From the NCBI GenBank assembly GCA_030522415.1, contig CM060109.1, positions 1-64,000 of the forward strand: a DNA stretch of 64,000 bases. Direction: 5' to 3'. Source of the stretch: Channallabes apus. Lineage: Eukaryota > Chordata > Actinopteri > Siluriformes > Clariidae. Below, piece by piece: positions 45,964-56,900 of the stretch (the first letter of the stretch is position 1; the number at the start of each line of letters is the position of its first letter). The notes under the pieces were generated by a model. The model saw only the letters and a list, made by a program, of their open reading frames with translations. It was not told the origin of the DNA and searched no databases. The position numbers were made by a program, and so were the translations under genes.

Positions 45964-46611
45964 TGTAAGTGCCATATCGCACTTGTTATGAATTTGTTGT
46001 TGTGTTTATTTTATTTTATTTGCTGTTATTTCATTTATTCTACCTTGTTCTATTCATTAGTAAAGCATTAAGCATTAAGTTTGTTACATAAGCCATAAGC
46101 TTTATATTTCTTAGTCATGCATCATAAGTTGACAATCGTAAGTTGGTCTGTGATGTCATTCTACTATTACATGCATTTGTGTGACTGTCATATGTTAGAG
46201 AGTTCAGTATAGATTTGGAAGGCTACGGAAACACAAGCTTTAGACCGTCAGCTAATGAGAGCTCCCGGTAAGCTAGAAATGTAAAATACAGCAACTAGGT
46301 TGTTGTAACCGTAAGCTAACGTAAGCTGGGAATGTAAGAAACAACAAGAGTGTTGTTAAATACCCAAGCCAAGATTGTAATCTACAAGATACAGCAAATA
46401 GGTTGTTGTAAAAGTCAGAGATTTGCAAGATGCAGCAACTGGTGTCTGTAATCACAGTGGATTTACTCAAGATGACTGTATGAAGTGTTGATTCTTTGAC
46501 GCTGACAAAATAAACTACAAGAGACAAAGAGATCAGACTTCTGTCGTGTGAGTGAAACTTTAAACCAAAGCTATGCGTCAAGACTAGTGAAATAATATGA
46601 CCGCATCTACA
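45964..46611 (+). repeat. Complete BEL/Pao LTR (648 bp)
   Basis: A full-length LTR of the family at 32918 (TGTAAGTGCC...GCATCTACA), more diverged from it than the truncated LTR at 41270. It is followed by GTCCC, the same five bases that precede the 5' LTR at 32918. It may be a solo LTR or the outer LTR of a recombined complex. Confidence 0.9.
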
Positions 46612-47029
46612 GTCCCCGTTTCTGGCTTCTGGTCTGACCTGCTAAACCCATTTCAGATGAAATTCTACTTTATTGAGATGCACCTGTATATCAGATCAGT
46701 ACCAAGAATATTTTACTCGATTTTAAGAGAATGAATTTAATCCTTGTTAAACTATACTATTTGTTTACCATTTGTTTACTCAGTCAACTCTTAACTTAGT
46801 AATGGCTACAATCCTAAATCCTTTAAATGAGCAGTTATTAAACTCCTAACTAAGAAACTGACTAACTCTAGATGGCCTTCCTGTTTAATCATGTGGAGTA
46901 ATAAAAGACCTTGATGTGATTAATGATGATTATTGATTGCAATCTTTAATTTGAAGCTGCTGTAGATAATAGCAAAGCCTCATTGATAACTTAGGTTTGT
47001 TGTGACTGGTTACTTTACATACCAAGGAG
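46612..47029. other. AT-rich DNA, possibly LINE 5' flank
   Basis: No frame or repeat border recognised. It leads directly into coding remnants of the LINE that follows and may be its 5' part. Confidence 0.4.
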
Positions 47030-49340
47030 CTCTCTGGCTCTCCCTTTTAGTTATGCTGATAGGGTTATTGATGAAATTGCTCCGGAAAAGGTCCGAAAGA
47101 CGGGCAGACAGAAATCATCGTGGAGAAAATCAAAAGCAGTTCAGAGTATGAAAAGACAATGTCAAAAAGCTGAACGTATGTGGCGGAAGACGGAACTTAA
47201 AATTCACTATAGCATCTATAAAGACAGCCTTCATGCTTTAAATTTGGAACTAGCCACAGACCTTCTTCTCAAACATTATAAACAGTAACTTAAACAACAC
47301 TCACACTCTTTTTGCTACTGTTGAGAGACTGACAAACCCACCAACTCAGATCCCCATTGAAATGCTCTCCGACAGCAAATGCAATGAGTTTGCTTCCTTC
47401 TTTTCTGAGAAAATCATTAACACTAGAAGGGCTATTAACACATCAAGTTATGCAGAGGTCAGAAAAACTCAAACACAACCTCACAGAACAGTTACTATGT
47501 CTGTCTTTTAAGCAATTGATAGCAAAATCTTGGGAGAAATAGTACAGAACCTCAAATTATCATCCTGCGACCTCGACACACTTCACACATCTTTTCTAAC
47601 CCTAACCTAATCTGTTTAGAAGCAGATCTTTTAGAAGTGGTGAACACCTCACGTCTCTCTGGGACTTTTCTGAACTCTCTGAAAACTGCAGTTGTAAAGC
47701 CCCTCCTGAAAAAGAGCAATCTTGATAATATGATATTGAAAAACCACAATACCAATATCAAATCTTCCTTTTATAGGTAAGATTATTGAAAATGTTGTTT
47801 TTAATCAGCTGAACAACCAATTAATCTCAAATGAATATCTGGACAGTTTTCAATCTGGTTTCCGAGCGCATCACAGTACAGAGACAGCGCTCATAAAGAT
47901 AATAAATGACATTTGTTTAAATTCTGATTCTGGCAAAATATCAGTGTTGGTACTGCTAGATCTTAGTGCTGTGTCGATCATAACACACTAATAGAAAGAC
48001 TGGAAAACTGGGTCGAGCTTTCTGGGATGGTACTACTGTACAAGTAAAATGGTTCAGGTCATACTTTGAAGGGAGAGGTTATTATGTGAGTATAGGAGAG
48101 CATAAGTCTAAGTGGATGTCCATGACATGTGGAGTCCCACAAGGCTCAATTCTTGCACCCCTCCTGTTTAGCCTGTATTTGATCCCACTAAGTCAGATAA
48201 TGAGAAAGAACCAAATTGCCTACAGTATATCACAGCTATGCTGATGATACCCAGCTTTACCTAGCCTTATCTCCTAATGACTATAGCCCCATTGACTCCC
48301 TCTGCCAATGCATTGATGACATTAACAGTCGAATGTGCCAAAATCTTCTTTAGTTAAACAAGGAGAAAACTGAGGTCATTGCATTTGGAAATAAAGATGA
48401 AGCTCTGAAGGTGAATGCATACCTTCACTCTAGGGGTCAAAAAACAAAAAATCAAGTCAAGAATCTTGGGGTGATTCTGGAGACAGACCTTAGTTTCAGT
48501 AGTCATGTCAAGGCAGTAACTAAATCAGCTACTATCATCTTAAAAACACTGCAAGAATTAGATGTTTTGTTTCCAATCAAGACGTGGAGAAACTTGTCCA
48601 TGCCTTTATCACCAGCATTGTAATGGTCTCCTCACTGGCCTTCCCAAGAAGACCATTAGACAGCTGCAGCCCCTCCAAAATGCTGCCAGAATTCTAACTA
48701 GAAACAGAAAATCTGATCACATCACACCAGTGCTCACGTCTTTACACCGGCTTCCTGTAGCATTTAGGATAGATTTTAAAGTACTTTTACTTGTTTATAA
48801 ATCACTCAATGGCCTAGGACCTAAATACATTACCGATATGCTCACTGAATATAAACCTAACAGACCACTCAGATCATTAGGATCGAGTCAGTTAGAAATA
48901 CCAAGGGTTCACACGAAACAAGGGGAGTCGCTTTTAGCCATTATGCTGCCCGCAGGTGGAACCAGATCCAGAAGAGATCAGATGTGCTAAAACATTAGTC
49001 ACATTTAAATCGTGACTTAAAACTCATCTGTTTAGCTGTGCATTTATTGAATGAGCACCGTACTACGTCCGAAATGAATGCACTGTATTTTAGATTTACT
49101 TTATTTTATTATTATTGTATAATTTTTTTTACTGTTTCTAAATCAAATTTTAAGTAAGTTAAAAACTTGTCATTACGAATTGTTTTATTTTTATTTTAAA
49201 TCAAACTTAATTTCTATTTTAAATTTTAAGTGCTATTATTTTCTATTTCTTTTTATAATTATATTCTTCTCTTATATGTAACGCACTTTGAATTACCATT
49301 GTGTATGAAATGTGCTATACAAATAAACTTGCCTTGCCTA
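47030..49340 (+). mobile_element. L2/CR1-like LINE, decayed ORF2 and 3' end
   Basis: Remnants in several frames: the region before RT (DEIAPEKVRKTGRQKSSWRK), RT motifs ([10 protein letters not shown] at about 47945, SLYLIPLSQ and AYADDTQLYLA at about 48170-48260), then NLGVILETDLSFSSHV and the C-terminal domain (LLTGLPKKTIRQLQPLQNAA, TSLHRLPVAFRIDFKVLLLV; 48411-48990). The 3' end is typical (taacgcactttgaattacc, gtgctatacaaataaac). Multiple stops and frameshifts. A ctaaccctaacc phrase lies in the ORF near 47598. Confidence 0.9.
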
Positions 49341-49625
49341 TGCTGTCATAGATAGTCCAGCCAGTGACTGTTAGCATACCTACTTTTCCTCTCTACTACA
49401 CATGGCGCTCCTGAATTACCCGTGACCCTGCCCTCCTCTGCACACCGGACCTGCACAATCAAGTTCTCATCGCTCACCGCTGCCTCAGGATGGTCTCAAA
49501 TGGTCTGCTTATAGATAGATACGATAACTGAGCTCTATGCTCAGCACAGTCGCATCCGGTTTGTTCATAATTTTCCAATTTACATTCAGAATTTATTTTT
49601 AATTTTTTATAAGCTGCTTTTGAAC
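49341..49625. other. Short intergenic stretch with a retroposon tail at its end
   Basis: Unclassified; its right end (ataagctgcttttgaac) continues after the hAT-like element as aaaaaatgtaactgaattgaattaaac, so the hAT-like element landed in a retroposon tail. Confidence 0.55.
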
Positions 49626-50698
49626 TAGGGCTGCACGATATTAGGAAAATATGCAATATGCGATATTGTTGTTGAATACTGCGATAACGATATTTCTTGC
49701 GATATAACGTTTACCTAGAGAAATGCTTTTTTTATTATTATTATTATTGCCTATTTTTTATTTTATTTATTTATATGTAATGATCATACTAAAATAAACA
49801 GGTAATAGATATTCGTCTGATGTACAGTAATTAAATCTAATTCAGGCTAAAAAGAAACTATATGTCAAGGAAGTTGCAAATATTTAGACTTCAAAACACT
49901 ATGAATGACTTAAACCCCTCAGCAGATATTCTGACTTCTGGTTTGCTGTTACTATAAACCTGCCAACACAATATGAATTACTTTCAAACATTACTGTTTA
50001 TTTACATGTAACCATACATTCATCAATAGTGTCTTAAAACAAGAGCATCTTTTAAACTAAATATTCTCTTTGGCTTGCCTGTTTTTTTTTTAATAAAAAT
50101 AAAATTATTAAACAAAAATTAAATAAAAAAAAAACTATTTGTCACACACACACGCGCGCACACACTCACTCGCTCCTCCACCGGCACTAGGACCCGGAAG
50201 TAATGCAGGCGCGAACCCGGAAGTAAGGTGGAAGAGGAGTAAACAAACCACCGCATACAGCTTAGTCACTGAGTTCATGCATGTCGGTGCAGATGGTTTA
50301 CTTTCTGATTCGAGTGCGTGTTTATAGGACGCGGGTTAAATGTGTGTTTTTCCCTTGCTCCCCTTCTGAGAGTCCTTAAACTAATTCGCGTGGTTATCCT
50401 GCCTACTCGCTTGCTTGCGCGTTTGGGTTTACCGTCCACGCTACAAAGGGCTAACGGCTAATCACTAAGTCTTCTGATCATCCGGGGTTAGTTCACGACA
50501 GAATGAAGTATAAAGATATAAATAATATATATAAAAGATATAAGCGAGTATAAACATAGTAAGGGCCCATCTGATTGGTCAAATTTGGACACACAAATGC
50601 TTGGCAAATAAAGTATTTATCGCAACTCTTTGCGATATGGTTATCGCACATGCCATTATCGCGATAACGATATTTTTCCGATATATCGTGCAGCCCTA
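49626..50698. mobile_element. hAT-like non-autonomous DNA transposon
   Basis: 1073 bp with terminal inverted repeats TAGGGCTGCACGATAT and further subterminal gcgataacgatat dyads. It is flanked by a perfect 8-bp target duplication TTTTGAAC (49618-49625 and 50699-50706), the length hAT elements make. No transposase frame. It contains a solo LTR. Confidence 0.88.
50140..50500 (+). repeat. Solo LTR of a gypsy family related to 25346-30447
   Basis: A 361-bp block, TGTCAC...GTGACA. The left part matches the gypsy LTR (ccggcactaggacccggaag) and so does the right part (cgtggttatcctgcctactc, gtttgggtttaccgtccacg, gttagttcgtgaca); the middle differs. No matching 5-bp duplication is left, so it is old or rearranged. 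Nested in the hAT-like element. Confidence 0.8.
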
Positions 50699-50929
50699 TT
50701 TTGAACAAAAAAATGTAACTGAATTGAATTAAACTGAATTCCCCAAAACAGAAAGGTCCAAAGGGGTGCACCCACAGTGGCTTGATGCTAGGGGGCAGCC
50801 ATGACACACACGTGTATTTGTACACCTATGTAGAGATTTGTATAAAAAGATGAGATAAACCAGCTACTGTGCAATTCTAACATTTAACAATCCATCCTCA
50901 ACTACTAAGGAATCATATTTTTCAAACAT

Positions 50930-50935
50930 TTTATT
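50930..50935 (-). promoter_or_regulatory. Poly(A) signal of the beta-galactosidase-like gene
   Basis: AATAAA on the minus strand, about 40 bases beyond the stop codon at 50976-50978. Confidence 0.65.
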
Positions 50936-50975
50936 GCAGTTTCAGAAATACTCTCCAGATAAAAACACAATGTTC

Positions 50976-53900
50976 TCAATGTGAAGCGCGTGTTTGTTTG
51001 TTACACGCAATCATGTTGTCGAGTTGTGGGCGGTCCGTAAACACCACTCGTCTGTGATTGGATGCTCCCTCCAGCTCGAGCACGGTAATGTTGTTGGTCA
51101 CTGTAGCGCTGATTAATGATGCAGGAATATACAGCGTGTGCTGAGGCCCGCGGTCTGGCCAGAACCGACCCACGTTAACACCGTTAATGAACACCTGACC
51201 CTGCAAAACACACATTCAGATCCACACAGTCAAAGTCTTTATTAAGATTAGAACAGGTTGTTGAATTGATGGCATTATTATATAGAAGAATGCTAAAACA
51301 TTAACCAACATAAATGATTACTTTTATGTCACTTACAGTGGTGTGAAAAACTATTTGCCCCCTTCCTGATTTCTTATTCTTTTGCATGTTTGTCACACTT
51401 AAATGTTTCTGCTCATCAAAAACCGTTAACTATTAGTCAAAGATAACATAATTGAACACAAAATGCAGTTTTTAAATGAAGGTTTACGTTATTAAGGGAG
51501 AATAAAAACTCCAAATCTACATGGCCCTGTGTGAAAAAGTGATTGCCCCCCTTGTTAAAAAATAACTTAACTGTGGTTTATCACACATGAGTTCAATTTC
51601 TGTAGTCACCCCCAGGCCTGATTACTGCCACACCTGTTTCAATCAAGAAATCACTTAAATAGGAGCTACCTGACACAGAGAAGTAGACCAAAAGCACCTC
51701 AAAAGCTAGACATCATGCCAAGATCCAAAGAAATTCAGGAACAAATGAGAACAAAAGTAATTGAGTTCTATCAGTCTGGTAAAGGTTATAAAGCCATTTC
51801 TAAAGCTTTGGGACTCCAGCGAACCACAGTGAGAGCCATTATCCACAAATGCCAAAAACATGGAACAGTGGTGAACCTTCCCAGGAGTGGCCGGCCGACC
51901 AAAATTACCCCAAGAGCGCAGAGACAACTCATCCGAGAGACCACAAAAGACCCCAGGACAACATCTAAAGAACTGCAGGCCTCACTTGCCTCAATTAAGG
52001 TCAGTGTTCACGACTCCACCATAAGAAAGAGACTGGGCAGAAACGGCCTGCATGGCAGATTTCCAAGGCGCAAACCACTTTTAAGCAATAAGAACATTAA
52101 GGCTTGTCTCAATTTTGCTAAAAAAAAGATCTCAATGATTGTCAAGACTTTTGGGAAAATACCTTGTGGACCGACGAGACAAAAGTTTAACTTTTTGGAA
52201 GGTGTGTGTCCCGTTACATCTGGCGTAAAAGTAACACAGCATTTCAGAAAAAGAACATCATACCAACAGTAAAATATGGTGGTGGTAGTGTGATGGTCTG
52301 GGGTTGTTTTGCTGCTTCAGGGCCTGGAAGGCTTGCTGTGATAGATGGAACCATGAATTCTACTGTCTACCAAAAAATCCTGAAGGAGAATGTCCGGTCA
52401 TCTGTTCGTCAACTCAAGCTGAAGCGATCTTGGGTGCTGCAGCAGGACAATGACACAAAACACACCAGCAAATCCACCTCTGAATGGCTGAAGAAAAACA
52501 AAATGAAGACTTTGGAGTGGCCTAGTCAAAGTCCTGACCTGAATCCTATTGAGATGTTGCGGCATGAACTTAAAAAGGCGGTTCATGCTAGAAAACCCTC
52601 AAATAAAGCTGAATTACAACAATTCTGCAAAGATGAGTGGGCCAAAATTCCTCCAGAGCGCTGTAAAAGACTCGTTGCAAGTTATCGCAAACGCTTGATT
52701 GCAGTTATTGCTGCTAAGGGTGGCCAAACCAGTTATTAGGTTCAGGGGGCAATTACTTTTTCACACAGGGCCTTTGTAGCTTTGGATTTTTTTTTCTCCC
52801 TAAATAATAAAACCCCTCATTTAAAAACTGCATTTTGTGTTTACTTGTGTTGTCTTTGACTAATAGTTAAATGTGTTTGATGATCAGAAACATTTTGTGT
52901 GACAAACATGCAAAAGAATAAGAAATCAGGAGGGGGGCAAATAGTTTTTCACACCACTGTATGTCGGCCAAACATTTTTTTGGCCAAACAGCAACAATTT
53001 GTGGGACGACTGCTTTCATTTTATTATTAGATGAGGTGCAGTAATAAATAGATATAATGTGTCTTCCATATAGGAGTACTTTTTACACTACATTTAAATT
53101 TTTTTGAGACTGAAGTACACCTGAAATGATGCATGTGCCAACACTCACAGGCACTGGAAACTAAACTCACAATTTTCAGATTAGTATCACAAAGCTTTAC
53201 ACACTTAAGACACTTTAATACACAAAATATTAATGACACACTCCACCCTGTACTTATCTAACCTGTTATTTATACTAGTTAGCATAAACTGAAACTCTCA
53301 TCCTCAGCTGTTTGGTGATTATCATAAGAGGATTTAATGTACCTTTGTCCAGCCAGGAAGTTTGATGAAGGTGTCTCTGGAGATACCATTAGGTTTTAAA
53401 ATGCCAGAATAAATACTGGGTCCATCGTCTCCTCCCACATTTACATCAGACTTTCCTCCAGACTGCAGCCAGCCGCTCGCAATCACGCCATCAATATCCA
53501 GAGGAAAAATCAACCAATCAGAGAGGACGTCGTTACCCAGAATCAGGTTTCCCAGGATGCCCTGTTTGAAAACAAGTACACAGGAGACGGGGGTAACACA
53601 CACACACACACAGCAGTTAATGTTTATTTATAATCCTCCTAATTACAGGACCGTCACCTCACATCATTACAGTGTGTTTCAGACTCGGGGAAATGTTCTT
53701 ACCTTGTAGTCGTTGATTTTGGGTCCAAAGTTCACTCTGCCCATGTTCTCCACTAAAATGTCCAGCTGCTCCCCCTCACGCCCCGTCACATTTATCACCA
53801 GTTTAACGTCTCTCTCCATCACACCCTGATACACCTAGAATCACACACACAAACATTAAATAATCAAATATCTTTTAACCCCCATCACCCATCCCATCGC

Positions 53901-56900
53901 CCCCCCACTAATGGGGTGAGTAACAAACACACACACTCACCCCATTCACAGATACATAGGCACGGTCATGGATGCCATTTAGTGGTGAGATCAGGGGTGT
54001 TTGATCCGGAATGTCCCGCGGCAACCGTGTCCGATACAGCACATATCCATAGTACTGAAAATTAAATACTATATTAGTTTTTTACTTAGTAGATATTATG
54101 TATCTATATATCATCTAACATGCAACCAATGTGACTAAAAGGGGACACTTTATCTTTACATCATTGATTGATTTATATACGGCTATAAATAAAACACCAT
54201 TCTAAACAGACCAAAACATTAAATGTAAACACTAAATTAAACACAAACAAGAACCTTGGAGAATATTATCAGAGCCTTGTTGGGGTCAGACACACTTCTA
54301 CAACATGAAATGGTGTTATAGTACGGTCTTCTACAGGAATCGTCACTTGGGACTGTTAGGCAACAATTAGTGTTTACGCGAGAATGTCTCTACCAGAGAA
54401 CTAGAGCTCCACTCAGCCATGTTCTGCACTCTTGATGAAAGAAACCACCACAGCCATGGGAATAAACCAGAGACACTCCCCACAGACATGGCAAGAAACC
54501 AAAGACACTCCCCACAGACATGGCAAGAAACCAAAGACACTCCCCACAGACATGGCAAGAAACCAGAGGGTTAGGGTTCAGGGGTCTTGGGCTCTTTGCC
54601 CGCCATGTGCTGTGGTGCACTGGGTGCTCTGGTGTCTTTCTGTCATCAACATGGGCACCCATGGTCATGGGCGAGTTTTGAGCACCTGTGATCCTGGTAA
54701 TGATCAGTTTATGTATATACAGAGTCAGCCAAAAATTTTATTATTTATGGCCTTATTGTCACTTCAACCATATACAGTTAGTACACAGTGAAACGAAACA
54801 ACATTCCTCCAGGACCTGCTACATGCAACATAAATTTACAACATAAATTAATAGAAAAACTAAACTAGCCTAGTCAGCTGGTACTGACTGAGGGCTTCCG
54901 ATCAGAAAGTCCAGGATCCAGTTGCAGACGGAGGTGTTCAGGCCCAACAGGCTCAGCTTCCCGATCAGTTGTTGAGGGATGATAGATTTCAGCTCAGCAT
55001 TCAACATTATGTACAGCATTCGAACGTATGTATCCTTCTTGTCTAAGTGTGTGAGGGCAAGATGGAGTGCAGTGGAGATGGCGTTATCCATTGAGCGGTT
55101 AGGACGGAAGCAAATTGCAGTGGGTCCAGTGAAGGGGGCAACCAGGGTCTTGATGCGTCTCATGACGAGCCGCTCGAAGCACTTCATGATGGTGGGTGTA
55201 AGTGCAACGAGACGGTAGTCATTGAGACAGGACACAGAAGACTTGGGCCCAGGGACGATGGTGGTGACCTTGAAGCACGTCGGAACGACGGTGCTGCTCA
55301 GAGAGATGTTGAAGATGTCGGTAAGAACATCTACCAGCTGTTCCACACATTCTCTGAGCACTCTGCCTGGGATGTTGTCTGGTCCAGCAGCTTTACGTGG
55401 GTTGACTCTGCGTAGAGTTTTTCTCACATCAGCTGTAGTGAGACACAGCACCTGATCGTTCGGAGGAGGGGTGGACTTCCTCGCCGCCACGTCGTTCTGC
55501 CTGTCGAACCGGGCGTAGAAGTTGTTCAGAGCATCTGGGAAGGAGCCGTCACCGTCACAGGCAGGTAATGTCGTCCTATAGTGAGTGATGGCTTGTAAGC
55601 CCTACCACATGCGCCGTGTGTCACCGCTGTCTCTGAAGTGGTTGTGGATTCTCTGGGTGTGTGCGCGCTTCGCCTCTCTGATGGCCCGAGAAAGTTTGGC
55701 CCTTGCTCTTCTAAGGGCCACCTTGTCTCCTGCTTTGAAGGCAGAGTCTCGAATCCTCAGAAGTGCACGCACTTCCGCAGTAATCCACGGTTTCTGGTTG
55801 GGTCGTGAGATGATGCTCTTGGAGATAGTGACGTCATCAGTGCACTTGTTGATGTAGCTGGTCACTGATGACGTGTACTCCAGTGAAGTCGCCGTAAGTT
55901 GCAGCCTCCCTAAACATGTTCCAGTCAGTGTTCTCGAAACAGTCCTGAAGAGCAGAGATGGCTCCTGCTGGCCAGTTTTTCTACCTGCTTCAGAACTGGT
56001 TTTGAACGCATGACAAGTGGTCTGTATGCTGGAATTAGCATAACAGATATGTGGTCTGAGTAGCCGAGGTGGGGGCGGGGCTCTGCACGATATGCGCCGG
56101 GGATGTTTGTGTAAACAAGATCCAGCATGTTTTGCCCTCTCGTTGCAAAGTCCACATATTGGACTGGAATCCAATATGGAATCTAGGAAGCACTGACTTG
56201 AGATTTGCATGGGTGAAATCTCCACCAACAATAAACAGTCCATCCGGGTGTGTATTTTTGCAGTTCACTTATCTTTGCATACAGTTCCCAGCGCTAGGTG
56301 GAATGTACACTCCAATAATGAAAACAGTGGTGAATTCTGTGGGTAAGTAAAAAGGTCTACATCTAACAGTCACAAACTCCACCAGCGATGAGCAATAACT
56401 AGAAACTAGCAGAGTTCTTGCACCATTTCGTGTTGATGTAAACACACAAGCTGCCGCCGCGAGTCTTACCGCACAGAGCTGCATTTCTGTTGGCGCAAAA
56501 CGAGGCTAACCCATCTAGCTGAATGCCGGCGTCCGGTTCTCTGTCGCTGTGCCATGTCTCCGTGAAAACAAAGACCTCACGCTGTGTAGCCTGCTGGAGT
56601 CGGATGTAGTTCAGTTTATTGTCCAGGGAGCAGACGTTGGATAAGATGATGGACTGGAGAGCCGGCCGGCTAGGGTTTGTTTTTAGCCTAGCACAGACTC
56701 TCGCCCGCTTGCCGCGCTTCCGCTTCCTTGCGCACCGCTTCCGATGTCACCTTCTCCGGCCACTGGGATCAGGCAACAGAGGCTTCGAGGCCTGGTTTAC
56801 ACAGCAAGCCTAGATCGCGTAGCTTTTCCCGCAGCTCATCATGGATGTCGTTAACCGGGTTATTTAGGTAGAAAAGTGTCTGGCAGTTGTATGTACGGAC

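Noticed and set aside
56619..56813. Plus-strand 64-residue frame near the LINE 5' end
   Set aside because: Antisense to the LINE and without support.
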